Assembly (NCBI RefSeq): GCF_000002995.4
Contig: NW_025062479.1
Span: 24,482,221-24,546,220, forward strand
Origin: Brugia malayi
Taxonomy: Eukaryota > Nematoda > Chromadorea > Rhabditida > Onchocercidae
Reading direction: 5' to 3'
Length of the DNA: 64,000 bases
A program made the translations under genes and the position numbers. Shown here piece after piece: positions 10,738-23,447 of the stretch. Numbering within the stretch: position 1 is the first letter of the stretch; every line of letters starts with the position of its first letter. A model generated the notes under the pieces. That model ran no database searches. It was not told the origin of the DNA and was given only the letters and a program-made list of their open reading frames with translations.

Positions 10738-12095
10738 AATACGGTTAATAATTTATGACAAGCCGGACAGGTCCGGATCTGATCCAGTTAGTAAATTATA
10801 ACAAACCGGATGGATCCGGATCTGATCCGGTTAGTAAATTACAGTAAACTGGATGGATCCGGATCTGATCCAGTTAGTAGATTATAACAAACCGGATGGA
10901 TCCGGATCTGATCCGGTTAGTAAATTACAGTAAACTGGATGGATCCGGATCTGATCCAGTTAGTAGATTATGACAAACCGGATGGATCCGGATCTGATCC
11001 AGCTGATAAATTGCAGTAAACTGGATGGATCCGGATCTGATCCAGTTAGTAGATTATGGCAAACCGGATGGATCCGGATCTGATCCGGTCAGTAAACTAC
11101 AGTAAACTGGATGGATCCGGATCTGATCCGGTTAGTGAATTACAGTAAACCGGATGGATCCGGATCTGATCCAGTTAGTAGATTATAACAAACCGGATGG
11201 ATCCGGATCTGATCCGGTTAGTGAATTACAGTAAACTGGATGGATCCGGATCTGATCCAGTTAGTAGATTATGACAAACCGGATGGATCCGGATCTGATC
11301 CAGTTAGTAGATTATAACAAACCGATGGATCCGGATATGATCCGGTTAGTCAATTACAGCAAACTGGATGGATCCGGATCTGATCCAGTTAGTGGATTAT
11401 GACAAACCGGATGGATCCGGATCTGCTCCAGTTAGTATATTACGGTAAGCTGAATGGATCCGGATCTGATCCAGTTAGTTGATTATGGCAAACCGGATGG
11501 ATCCGGATCTGATCCAGTTAGTAAATTACAGTAAACTGGATGGATCCGGATCTGGTCCAGTTAGTGGATTATGACAAACCGGATGGATCCGGATCTACTC
11601 CAGTTAGTAAATTACGGTAAACTGGATGGATCCGGATCTGATCCAGTTAGTAAACTACAGTAAACTGGAAGGATCCGGATCTGATCCAGTTAGTAGATTA
11701 TGGCAAACCGGATGGATCCCGATCTGATCCAGTTAGTAATTTATGAGAAACCGGATGGATCCGGATCTGATCCAGTTAGTAATTTATGAGAAACCGGATG
11801 GATCCGGATCTGATCCAGTTAGTAAACTACAGTAAACCGGATGGATCCGGATCTGATCCAGTTAGTAAACTACAGTAAACTGGATGGATCCGGATCTGAT
11901 CCAGTTAGTAAACTACAGTAAACCGGATGGATCCGGATCTGATCCAGCTAGTGGATTATGACAAACCGGATGGATCCGGATCTGATCCGGTTAGTGAATT
12001 ACAGTAAACTGGATGGATCCGGATCTGATCCAGTTAGTGGATTATGACAAACCGGATGGATCCGGATCTGATTCGGTTTACTGTAATTAACTCTC
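10738..12095. repeat. 43-bp satellite array, about 31 copies, GGATCC palindromic
   Basis: The unit reads roughly AAACCGGATGGATCCGGATC, TGATCCGGTTAGT, then an AT-rich spacer. Two spacer types, ATTATAACAAACC/ATTATGACAAACC and ATTACAGTAAACT, often alternate, giving an 86-bp higher-order unit. Each unit holds the inverted arms AACCGGAT and ATCCGGTT around GGATCC, so it can fold back. The array ends near 12073-12095 with an inverted partial unit (CGGTTTACTGTAATTAACT). It is far more GC-rich than the surroundings. Confidence 0.95.
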
Positions 12096-13500
12096 CAGAA
12101 AAAGTCATTGTATCTGATTATATGTAATTTAAATCTATTAAATTCCTAAAACAACAACAACAAAAAAAAAAACGAAACAACTGATTAATAACTTAATTCT
12201 AATCAATAACATTATAACGCAGACCTTAAATCATACAATTTTCAAAAATTTATTCCCAAAAAAACAATAAAAAAGTTAGTAATTTAAGAGAAACATTGAT
12301 TCCAATTGTAGTATAACTAAGTTTATGGAATATAGGTCTATCGATCAGGTTTCCTGATAATAATTATATTATCAAAATTGTTATATTTAATGAAATTGAA
12401 GGTTTTTTTTGAAGAATGAATGAAGAATATAGATTAAAGGTTAAAAAAAATATTTGATAGAATAAGTGGATTAATTATTATTAAACTAAAATTAATATCA
12501 TTATAAGAGAAGTCATATAATAAAAATCAACAATAATTGCGCATGACTGCTATTTAAAAAAAAAAAAAAAAAAAAACAACATTTCGTGAATATTTATGTA
12601 AGATTAATAAATTAAAAGGAATGAAAATAGATAAAAAACGCTATAATATTATGTAATACTTTTTGACTAAAAAATGCTATAATATTATGTAATACTTTTT
12701 GACCTCCAGTAATGTTTGAATGTAATAGAATTGACTAGAAAAAATGTTATAATTTTTAGTTATCAAAAAAAAAAAATTTATTGATTATAATTCATTATCT
12801 ATAACTTTAAAACTCTTTAATTGTAAAATTTCGTTGACTTCTGAAAAAAAAAGAAATTAAATTATAACTTTTGGAACTTTTTAATTGTAAAACTTCTTCG
12901 AATTCTAATAATAATAAGTGTAAATCGGTACAATATTACAGTCGAATAATTGAGGCAGGGAAGGAATAAATGGCAGTAGGAGAAAGAGAACACTGCCATC
13001 GATCCTTCTTCTTTTTTTTTGTTTATTAATTGATTAGAGAAGATTTTTAAGGATGTGAGAAGTAAGCTTAGCTTAACAGATTAACATTTACAAGAAAGGA
13101 CAATGAAGACAAATGTACATTTACTATTTGAGGTTTAGATAATGAATTCATTGTTTCGAAGAAAAAAAAAAATGGAATATAACAAAGGAATAACGAATTG
13201 ATTTATAGTAATGAATCATTAGCATTATTCTAAATCAAATTAGTGTGTAATAAAAAATTTCTTTCCGATTTTCCGACAATTCTTGAAAAGTTTAATTACA
13301 TACAAGGATAAATGATTTCTCATTTTTCATTTGTTATTTTTTAGGTGTGAAACAGAAACTGCTTTTATGTTTGTCTATGATATTTCAATTTTTCGATACA
13401 TATAACTGAATGCAGTTTTTGATTTTGCCGACAAGAAGTAATTAATGCTAATATAGCATTATCAGTTGATTTTGATATCTTTATCAATGGACTGTGATTA
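12096..13500. other. AT-rich region with a short tandem duplication
   Basis: No gene is recognised. At 12633-12704 a 35-bp block containing GCTATAATATTATGTAATAC occurs twice in tandem. About 12905-13010 is more GC-rich (GAGGCAGGGAAGGAATAAAT) but holds no convincing frame. Confidence 0.5.
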
Positions 13501-13530
13501 CGCAAGAATTTGAGTTCGTATATATTTCAG

Positions 13531-13761
13531 TGGAATCCAAATGGCTCCCTTCAGGTGTGCCAAGAAAGGGAACCACAAATTTTTTATGTGAAAAAGTGAT
13601 GTTCAACGAGTGTTATCAATTAATCGTGAGGTAGTGATCAAATGAAAGTATTGATAAGAGAGATAGTCTCTAGAATCTTGTCAACGTTAAGTTATCGCAG
13701 TTTACGTGTTCCGGAAGATGAATCTGAGAATAAGCTATTTAGGAAGAGACAGATGAATTGA
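13531..13761 (+). other. Two short coding-like open frames, unassigned
   Basis: After a TATATTTCAG acceptor, 13531-13634 reads ESKWLPSGVPRKGTTNFLCE then KVMFNECYQLIVR to a stop. From 13642 an ATG opens a 39-codon frame with LSYRSLRVPEDESENKLFRK. Both have coding-like composition compared with the flanks. Neither family is recognised. They could be exons of a small gene on the strand opposite the serpin, or relics. Confidence 0.3.
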
Positions 13762-14032
13762 ATAAGCTGGCAGTAAGTGAATTCCTTTATTCCAGCATCC
13801 TCAATGAATTTTACACATTTTCTACCTGCTAAAATGTGACATTAAAAAAATTTCAAACTGCTATGATTCCGTCAAACGTGCATACCTTTTGCCTTAACTT
13901 ACGTATGTATTTGTAAAGAATTCAAAGTTATATCAAATATTGACGAAGGTGAATATAAGATTTAAACCTAAAAATTTATCATATGCATATGCATAGCAAC
14001 AAAAATGACGAAAAGTACAAAGGATCATTCGA

Positions 14033-16097
14033 CTATTTGACAAATTGTCCTAAGAACAAAACTGTCTTTAAGTCTTTAACAATTGCAAAGAGGAATGGTT
14101 GATTAGCGTTGAAAATTTTCGATGAACCCATGCGATCCTCTAATTCAATTATTGTTGCAGCAGCTGATTCTGTCCCTTTCTCATTTACCTGTAAGTAATT
14201 ACTTAAGTCATTAAAAAATTTCCAATTATGATGCAAAGAAAGTTCACACAAACCTCAATGAAACCTCCATGAATAATTTTGCCAATAGAAATTGGAAGTG
14301 AGTTACTAAAAAGTTCTTCGAAATTAGCATTTCCGCTGAAAGCATCTGTGATGCCAATTGCCTGCAGAGCACTATTCAAATTTCGTTTTTCTTCCACTTT
14401 GAATCTTGGCAATTTAATCTAAAATTAAAAATAACTTTAAAGTTATATCAACTAAAATCTCTCTTCCATGCTAATTTAGAAAGAGAAAAAAACAACAATT
14501 CGGGACGAAACAGAAATGGTAACAGAATTATTCCACTTAAATTCCTCTTTTTACCTTTCAAAATTTTGTTTCTTTTTTCCACTTTTCAAAAAAAAAAAAA
14601 AAGAAAATTATTAATTATAAATGGACAGGTAGCTTACGGAAACACTTCGGTTCGTTGCTTCATTGACGTATTTAAGTAGCTTTTCGCCTGACAAATTTCC
14701 CAGTACATCGGATAAGCCGAAACGTCTTCTTGGCAATATGATAACCATTTCTACTTCATCACCAATGTAAGGTAATTTGATAACTTGCACAGAATCATCT
14801 TCGTAATACGGAACTGTATCCGATTTTGCCATCATTGGTACCTGAACTGACAAGAATAATAAGATAAATAATTTAATAATCTATAAAAATAATAAGATAA
14901 TAATCTAATTAAGAATAAATAATTTATTAATCTAATTATTCATGCATAATTACCAGTTTCGTTTCATTTTCAGAAATGTGAAATGGCTTTTGTTTAGTTG
15001 CAAAATCAATGAATTGTACTGCCCAGGTGCCTTTGAAATGAATTGCATTCATAAGTAACATTCTGGTATCTTTGGTGATACTATTCTCTGTTATCATATT
15101 TCTAACTTTATTGTTTGTCTCACTCGAAATCCAATTATTGATTTGCTGAAAAGTAATTTTACTAAATGATAAATTTAATTTAAAAAAAAAAAAATAGTAA
15201 ATTTAATGAAATTTTACTAAATGATAAATTTAAAAAAGTAAAATAACGATTTGATCCATTTTCCCTTCACCTTTCTCTCTTTATTTCACCTGAATCTTTG
15301 CTTTTTATCATAGATTATACCTGAACAAGTTCATTTCTTTGTCCAAAACTAAATTTATGCAATGTCTCGCTGTAATAGAAACTGAGCACTCTTTGGAAAC
15401 TCTCTTTTACACTGAGTCCCTCTCGTACGTAAAGACGATTTGCTACACTTAATGTGTAATTTCTATTTTCTGCCTCTGCGATATAAGCCAATTGTTTGAT
15501 AAAATGAAGTCGGAATTCTGGTATGCTAGCATCTGAAATTATTTTATCATTTCTTTACTGATAACATTCTTGGCTTCGCTTTGACAACAGGTAAAATGTC
15601 ATGGCGGAATAATATTCTCAGTGGTTGCCTAGAGAAGAAAATAAAATTTTTAAATTTATATATTTCAAGCTAAAATTACCTTTTCCAAGGGCACTCTGCA
15701 GTTGCTGCTTCGTTTCACCGTCCGCTGCAAGGTAAGCAATAAAAAGTGAAGTTGAAACCGAAAAAGGTGACAGAACGGATGATTTATCGCTTTCCGCAAC
15801 ATTTTGCAGTAAACTTACCGCAAAGTCTAACTGCGCACGTTCCGTTAACGAACTGAAAAGTTTGTTAATGAAGAAAGATAGAAAAGCTTAAGTTTGACGA
15901 TCTACCAAAGAAAATTATCACTACGATGGTCAAATATTGATAATAGAGCGTTATCTAAGGGATAATAGAGCGTATTCTAAAATATTAGTTTTTTTCTTTT
16001 TTTTTTTTTTTCTATTTGCATACATTTGTCCAAGTATTGAGATGAATTGAGCACTTGCAACTAGAACAAATATGGCGGTAATTGTTTGATTTTTCAT
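14033..16097 (-). CDS. Secreted serpin (serine protease inhibitor), about 391 aa
   Basis: Seven exons join in frame: 16097-16024, 15852-15680, 15532-15321, 15145-14954, 14841-14638, 14418-14254 and 14188-14033. The first encodes a signal peptide (MKNQTITAIFVLVASAQF, ISILGQ). Serpin motifs follow in order: SPFSVSTSLFIAYLAADG, SVANRLYV, NAIHFKGTWAVQF, VIILPRRR, KLPRFKVEE and the terminal FNANQPFLFAI. The hinge is EKGTESAAAT. Counting 17 residues from the conserved Glu gives P1-P1' as Arg-Met (ELEDR|MGSS), so a trypsin-like target is predicted. Family knowledge: serpins trap proteases by loop insertion into sheet A, and the small-residue hinge here fits an inhibitory member. Length is typical. 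A TTTCAG acceptor lies one base before the ATG. A near-identical partial copy sits at 1-614. Confidence 0.95.
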
Positions 16098-16107
16098 TCT
16101 GAAATAT
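16098..16107 (-). promoter_or_regulatory. Probable spliced-leader acceptor of the serpin
   Basis: On the minus strand GATATTTCAG ends one base before the ATG. With no room for a normal promoter-proximal 5' exon, this fits nematode trans-splicing at a TTTCAG site. The assignment is inferred; a cis intron in the 5' UTR is the alternative. Confidence 0.6.
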
Positions 16108-16226
16108 CAATGAGCGCTTTCAAAGGTACTAAAATTATCATTCGAATACGATACATTTCTAATATTCGCAGATATCACTGTGAGTGTGTGACAAATTATT
16201 TAGAATTAATGATTTTAATGTGAAAG

Positions 16227-16810
16227 TCTACTTGTGAATAGACTATTCTCGAGATGATAACTTTACGTGAGATTCCACTTAATCTAATTAGTCTAGATTG
16301 TAACGCACGTATATGTAAACGTGCTAACGTGATCGATGTTGGTATTAATGGAATGTCACCATTGCTGTCTACTTGTGAATAGACTATTCTCGAGATGATA
16401 ACGACTAACTTTACGTGAGATTCCACTTAATCTAATTAGTCTAGATTGTAACGCACGTATATGTAAACGTGCTAACGTGATCGATGTTGGTATTAATGGA
16501 ATGTCACCATTGCTGTCTACTTGTGAATAGACTATTCTCGAGATGATAACGACTAACTTTACGTGAGATTCCACTTAATCTAATTAGTCTAGATTGTAAC
16601 GCACGTATATGTAAACGTGCAAACGTGATCGATGTTGGTATTAATGGAATGTCACCATTGCTGTCTACTTGTGAATAGACTATTCTCGAGATGATAACGA
16701 CTAACTTTACGTGAGATTCCACTTAATCTAATTAGTCTAGATTGTAACGCACGTATATGTAAACGTGCAAACGTGATCGATGTTGGTATTAATGGAATGC
16801 CACCATTGTT
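16227..16810. repeat. Four tandem copies of a 148-bp repeat upstream of the serpin
   Basis: Copies begin at 16227, 16368, 16516 and 16664. The first lacks 7 bp (141 bp) and the last is slightly diverged at its right end. Each contains the inverted repeat GCACGT...ACGTGC, plus TCTAATTAGTCTAGATT and ACGTGATCGATG. The array starts 130 bp upstream of the serpin ATG, within likely promoter distance. Open frames on the minus strand across it repeat the same peptide and stop; they are not treated as genes. Confidence 0.95.
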
Positions 16811-16859
16811 GCAGCATATTTATATCGTTGATTTTGCATCAAACATTGACATTAAAGTT

Positions 16860-18480
16860 TTTTTTTTTTTTTTTTTTTGGCTAATCTTTTTGCTATCAAA
16901 AACAAAAATATTTTTTTTCTTTTTCTTTTTTTTAATAAAAACATTTTCATATGTTTTTTATTTTTATGATATTATTCAACCTGTGCAAATAATAAAAGCG
17001 CTTGTTTTCACGTTTTGATACGGTAAAAAGAAGAGCAAATTTCTGATCCATAATTCTTCTCAAAAATTAATTCTCAACAAAACAAACATTCTTGATCGTT
17101 AGCCTTTAATGATTTATTATTCTTATCAAATTGTATTTTCTAAAATGTCAACAAAAGAGCATTTGCTTCATCATTATTTTTTTCCATTTTTTTTTTTTTT
17201 TTTTTTACAGTTAATCGTGTTCGTTGACACATCGTTGACACTCATTGACAATAATCAAAGCTAAAACTTTAAAATATGTCCAAAATTAATGAATATGACA
17301 AAAAAAAAGAAAAAGCTGAATTTAAATGATTGAATTTATCGAATTTAATGATTGAATTTAATAAAAATTAATGATTGTGACAAAGAACCTGAAAAAAAAA
17401 CCGGAAAAAAGTGATAAAAAACTGAATAAATAGGTTGAAATATTTCTGATAGGAATTGGAAAAAATTAATTATATTTGTTTACATTTAACAAATAATTAT
17501 ATTAAATATATTGAATTAATTATTTTTAAATCTATAAATTGAATTCCTTATTGAACTTTGCAATGCATTGCAATTATTGTTGAATTTGTTATTCAAATTT
17601 ATAAGTAAGTTATTAGCTTAATTTATAAGACTCAGTCATCTAAAAAATATTCGAACAAATTAAACAATTTTTTTTTTTTTAATAAAAATTTATTATGATA
17701 TTTTTTAAATGATTATTGAAATCTAGCAGAGATGTCTTATAATTTCAACATAAAATTGTTTTTTTTTTTTTTAACAAAATTTATTTGCAATCAAACTTTT
17801 TCAATTAAATTTTTTTTTTTTTTTGACAGTGAGAAAAACATTAATTTGAAAATGGTTAGTTGAATTTTTAAATAGTATTTTAACAATTGTTTTTTACAAT
17901 TTTATTTACTTGATATAATAATGATTAAATCGTAAAAAATTGAAAAAGATTTAAAAAAATTTTTTTTTAATATTCCTTTTATCAATTTTGCATTTTTTAT
18001 TTTTTGATTGAAAAAGAATCTAAACAATTTAATTTTCCAGAAGAGAAAGAAAGTTCGTAGGATTTTTAACTCTTTGCAAATTTTGCATCAGCTTTAACAA
18101 AGAGATTGGATTTTTTTTTTTTTTTTTTTTTTGTAATTCGATTTGAAAGGTTCAACTAATTAACCTAATTAAAAAAATTTTAATTACTAAATTTAAAACT
18201 AACTAGTTTAAATTTAAAATTATATAGCAGATTTTAAAAACCTACACCTATTTACTGCATTTCAGTGGTATTTTTCGATTCGTTTTTTTTTTTATTTAAT
18301 AGTAATTACATCAAAAATGATTATGGATTATTGCGCCTGCTTATCAATCAAGCTAAATTGTTTAGCTTATCATTTTTTAATAAATTTATTTTCATAAATA
18401 TCTTAAATTTAATTAATATATGATAATTTCTCTCAGTATTTTATATCAATTAAATTTTAAATAAACTTTAATAAATTTAT
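16860..18480. other. AT-rich, homopolymer-dense region, no gene seen
   Basis: Many T-runs occur (16859-16878, 17190-17206, 17811-17824, 18112-18132). No coding exon is recognised on either strand. Confidence 0.5.
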
Positions 18481-18491
18481 TTTCAAATTAC

Positions 18492-18529
18492 CTCCAAGAG
18501 TTATCGGACATTTCTTCATCATCGATCAT
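18492..18529 (-). other. Possible short first exon, weakly supported
   Basis: On the minus strand an ATG opens MIDDEEMSDNSW followed by a consensus-like donor (GAG|GTAATT). The frame also stays open upstream for 11 codons. Acidic and more GC-rich than the surroundings. No downstream exon is found toward lower coordinates, so it may be chance. Confidence 0.2.
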
Positions 18530-18534
18530 TTCAA

Positions 18535-19185
18535 GGTTGCCATTTGTCCATTTCGTAAGAAATTATCAGTAATTTGATAAGGTAAATTTTTACTAATCAA
18601 TAACTAATTTATTTCATTATATTTAATTAATCAAAAAATTGAATTGATAAAATTGCACCATAATAAATGTAAAATTATCAGTAATGTGATAAGATAAAAT
18701 TTTACTAATCAATAACTAATTTATTTCTTTATATTTAATAAAATCAAAAAATGCTGAACTGATAAATCTGCATCATAATAAATGTAAAATTATCATTAAC
18801 TTGATAATGCTAATCAATAATAAATTTATTTCTTTGGATTTAATTAATCAACTAGTGAATTCTTCACATTTAATAAAATTAAAAAATATCGAACTGATAA
18901 AATTGCACCGTAATAAATGTAAAATTATCATTAATTTGATAATGCTAATCATTTTACTAGTCAATAACAAATTTATTTCTTTGTATTTAATTAATCAACT
19001 AATGAATTTTTCAAATTTAATTAAATCAAATAATACTAAACTGATAAAATCGCACAATAATAATGTAAAATTATCAGTAATTTGATAAGACATTCATTTT
19101 ACTAATCAATAACTAATTTATTTCTTTGCATTTAATAAAATTAAAAAATATTGAACAAATGAAATTGCACTATAATAAATATATT
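18535..19185. repeat. Diverged tandem repeat, about 130-150-bp units
   Basis: Four to five diverged copies share GTAAAATTATCAGTAAT, ACTAATCAATAACTAATTTA and CTGATAAAATTGCACC. Open frames across it are repeat artefacts. Confidence 0.75.
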
Positions 19186-22100
19186 TTATGCGACAAACAT
19201 TTCATATGCTTAGGGTAGATTATCTACCAAATGTCCTTGGAATATAAGCTAATGTCACCCGTTTTTTTTTTTTTTTTTTTTTTTTTTTTCGTGTAACCTT
19301 GAAATAATCACAATGACAATTTGGTTGTCATTGCTTGACGGACATCAATGTTCATTTCAACAATTTTAAAAAAATAAAAAAAAAAAAAATTAAAAACTAT
19401 GCCACACTATTGTTGTATTTTAATTATAAATGAATTATTTTTTGAAAAAAACTTTTTTTTTTTTTTTGGTATAATAATTTCATTTATTATATTTTCAAAT
19501 TTTTGTAATAAATTTTAAAATTCAAGTATCATTTGATGTTTTATAAAAAAAAAAAAAAAAAAAATAGTTGTTGATAATTTATTAAAATAAACAAAATCCG
19601 ATTGATAATTAGTAATTTAATTTGATAATATTTTCAAATTATTTACTATAATTAGGCATAATTTTAGTTTAATACAAAATAATTTATTTATTTATAAAAT
19701 ATCACTTTTTTTTTAATTTATTTATAATATATCATTTATTTACCTAAATAATTGATTGTATTCTTTCTCTAAATAAATTTTAGAATATTGCCGAATTATT
19801 TAATTGGTTGTTATTATTAGATATATTTTTTTATATTAGGTTTTTGTTTTTGTTTTTGTTTTTTATTATTTTACCATATTTTTAATTATTTCTCACAAAT
19901 ATATTTGTTATTTTAATTTTATTACTTTGAAAATATTGATAATTTTTTTTTAAATGTTCTTTTAAGTTTGAATTTTATTTTAAAAGTTTTTATTACTATT
20001 TGGTACTTTTTAATTTAGTTGATCTTTTTTTTATTGGTATTTTGTTACCAAGAAAAATTTTATTTTGTTTATTTTTTTTATTTTATTATTAGTTATATGT
20101 TTGGTGTCCTTGGATGTTATTTATTTATTTATTTTTATTTTTTATGTTTCTATGGTTGATTTTAATTTTGGATTAAAATTTTATAGTTATTTTGTTTATT
20201 TATCATTTTGTATTGAATTTAATGAAAAAATTTTTTTGTAACGAATTAACTATGAATGATAAACTTTTAGATTATTGATTGATCGATGAATGAAAGATTT
20301 TTAAACTTTGATCTTTTTTTTTACTGTTATCTTATCACTTTGACTGATTTGATCTCAATAATATTTATTTTACTTTAATAGTACATAATTGTTTACTGAA
20401 CAATGTAGGAAAAGTAAAAGTAAAGTAAGTTAAAAAAATTTCAATACTATGTTTCTTTTTTTATTTATATTAATTGTATTGTAATTAATTTTATTTTTTA
20501 ATTGTAAATCATATTTTAATTGTATTTCATTAACTATATTTTTAATTGTATGTCTTTTTAATTATGTTAATTATATTGTAATTAATTATTATTTTTTAAT
20601 TGTTTTTTTTTAACTTTAATTTTTTTTAATTACATTTTTTCAAATGATATTTTCATTTTTAAAATTTTATTTGCATACTTTATTATTAATATCATATGCA
20701 AGGTATTAGGTTAATTACTTTACAAAAAGTAATTTTATAAAAAAAAAGTAACTAATGATTTCAATCAATTATTATATGTATATTATAGCAATAGTAGATT
20801 ATAATTAGTTAAAGGCATAAAGTTTTACTCTAAAATAAAATTTAAAATTTCTAAAAGTAAAAAAAAAATTTTTAAAAGTTAAAAAGAAAATTCTAAAATT
20901 AAAGTTTTTTTTCTCTGTTTATCAAATTTTAGAAGAAGAAATGATTAAAAGATTGATAATAAACTTAATAAAGTAAAGTATAATTGAATTTTTTAATTGA
21001 AAAAAACCAGAATAATTTTGGCAACCTTGAAAAAATAAATGTAAAATAATTAATTTTAATTTTGATTTGTTTGTATTTTGTTAAAATTAGTTACAATAAT
21101 TTTGTATTCAAATTAAAATTAATTGCAATATAAGTATTTCTAATTTTTTTTTCCTTTTTTTTCTACAATTAACCAAATTAAGCAAATATAGCAAAAAAAA
21201 ATAATTTTTTGTTGAAATTATTTATTCATAAATATATAAAATTTTATTTACTTTTATTTTTGATGATAATAAAATCATTTATTTTGTAAATTATTATTTT
21301 TTTTTAAGTATAATTAAGAAAATAATGGAATTAGTTTTATAATCATATTAGTTTGGCCTATGTGTCAACACTTGGCCAAATTATATCTAGGCTTTTTTTT
21401 TAAATACAACTGAAAATTGTTTATTATTTATTTACTTTGTCATCTTTTTCATTTTTCTCATTTACATAAGTTTTACTTCAATAGGAACATAAAAATTGAT
21501 AAATGCATTATTTGTTAAAATAAAATCAGTAATGAGAAAGTGTGAGTTCAATTTAATTTAAGTTCGAATTTTTTGAGTTCAATTTGATTTAATTTCGAAT
21601 TTTTTGAGCTCAATTTAAGTTCAATTTAATTTAAATTCGAATTTTTTGAGTTCAATTCAAATTTTATTTCAAAATGACAAAGAATAAATCCATTATTGTT
21701 TATTTTGATTATTTATTAATCAATTGAATTAACACTGATTCACTCTTTTGTTATCTTTTCCTGTCAACTGTCATCTTTTAATCTTATCAATTGTGATAAA
21801 GAATTGAAAAATGATAATAATGATTATCAGTTTGTATGTGGTCAAGAAAAATTGTGATTAAAATGTTTAATATATATATATAATAAATAAATAAATAACA
21901 ATAAATAAAGGATATAATAATAAATAAAAAATAAACAATAATAAACTTTTTTAAAATAATAATACATTGCGCATGATGGAATTTTTGCAATATTTTGATA
22001 AAAATTAAAATTGAGAAAAATAAAATTTAAAAAAATCTTCGAATTGAGACATACATAAACACTTAAAGAAATATATTAATCACAAGATTTTCTTTTGTTA

Positions 22101-22440
22101 AATTAATTATTATAAATTTGCTAAAATAAATTATATTATATTAAATAAATGATACTAAAATAAAATATATCAACTTTAAACGTATATAAATTAAAATTTG
22201 AATATATTTTTGCTATTTTTAAATTTCTTTATTTAATAATTTCATATAATTTTTGGAAAAAAAAAATCGAAAAACGTCTAAAAAAACTATTAATGAAATG
22301 ATACTTTAACCAAGAATTATACTAACTTGAACTCAAAAAATTTGAACTTAAATTAAATTGAACATAAATTGAACTCAAAGGAATTGAACTTAAATTGAAT
22401 TCCAAAAATTTGAACTTAAAGCAAATTAATTTTTACAAAT
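19186..22440. other. AT-rich desert, no gene seen
   Basis: Homopolymer-rich DNA with T-runs such as 19261-19289 and A-runs such as 19545-19563. A GAGTTCAATTTAA/TCGAATTTTT motif repeats at 21540-21660, with a roughly inverted version (AAATTTGAACTTAAATTAAA) at 22330-22420. No coding exon is recognised. Confidence 0.5.
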
Positions 22441-22454
22441 TTTAATTAGTAGCC

Positions 22455-22740
22455 TAGAAGACTAGGCTACAACTATTCTCGATCTTATAAAAATGACCAA
22501 AATTCTCGAAAATTCTTGATAGAAAAAAAAATCGATTAATTATTATTCCATTTAAGAGCTAATAAATTTAATTTTAAAATTCCTTAAGTTGCCATTTAGA
22601 CCACAACCTATTCTCGATCTTATAAAAATGATCAAAATTCTCGACTAGTTGCATAGTTGATGGATGAAAAATGGATTCGTTTAATTATTATTCAATTTAA
22701 GAGCTTATAAGTTTAATTTAAAATTGCTTAAATTATCATT
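22455..22740. repeat. Two diverged copies of a ~150-bp repeat
   Basis: Both copies contain CTATTCTCGATCTTATAAAA, ATGA(C/T)CAAAATTCTCGA and TTTAAGAGCT(A/T)AT. They begin near 22472 and 22610. There is no coding signal. Confidence 0.7.
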
Positions 22741-22859
22741 TAGTTGTTTATCATTCATTAGTGGTATAATTTGTTTGAAATTTATGAAAAATTAATTCTG
22801 AAATTATATTTTATCATTTAGCATAAGCATTATCATTTTTTATAGAATTAATAGGAAAA

Positions 22860-23330
22860 TATGTTATCAATTTTTTTTTTTTTTTTTCAAAAAAATAAAC
22901 AACTAAATTTCAATTTTATATTTATGCTTTCTTTTTTTTGACTATTTGGCATTTTCCTGTTTATTTATTTATTTATTTATTTCTACAAAAAAGAATTAGT
23001 CCGAAAAAAAAATTTTTTTCCGGCAAATTATTTTATTTACTCAAAATTTATTTCCATTTTCTAAAATTTTGTCTTTTTTTTTTTTTTTTTTGGAAAGTAA
23101 GTGATAAGAAAATACAACAATATGTTATCAAATTTTTTTTTAAAAAAATAAACAACTAAATTTCAGTTTTGTACTTATGCCTTCTTTTTCGATTATTTGG
23201 CATTTTCATTGTTTACTTATTTATTTATTTCCAAAAAAGGGAACTAGTCCAGCAAATGATTTTTTGTTTACTCAAAAATTTATTTCCATTTTCTAAAAAA
23301 AAGTTTTTTTTTGGAAAGTAAGTATTGCTT
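22860..23330. repeat. Diverged direct duplication of about 230 bp
   Basis: The block with TTTGGCATTTTC, (TTTA)n, CCGGCAAAT/CCAGCAAAT and TGGAAAGTAAGT at 22860-23105 recurs at 23120-23320. T-runs dominate. No gene is seen. Confidence 0.6.
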
Positions 23331-23412
23331 TCAATTTCTGCTCTAATTGTTACACATTTATTGTCATACTTTTAAATTATTGATTACTTTTTGTATGACA
23401 AAATTTTTATGA

Positions 23413-23447
<35 letters not shown>

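Noticed and set aside
13455..13496. VDFDIFINGL peptide resembling the ligand-gated ion-channel extracellular domain
   Set aside because: Only about ten residues match before a stop, and neighbouring sequence does not continue the motif.
16196..16722. Three repeated minus-strand frames of 72-76 codons
   Set aside because: They recur because the 148-bp DNA unit repeats. They overlap each other, contain stops at unit borders and lack splice support.
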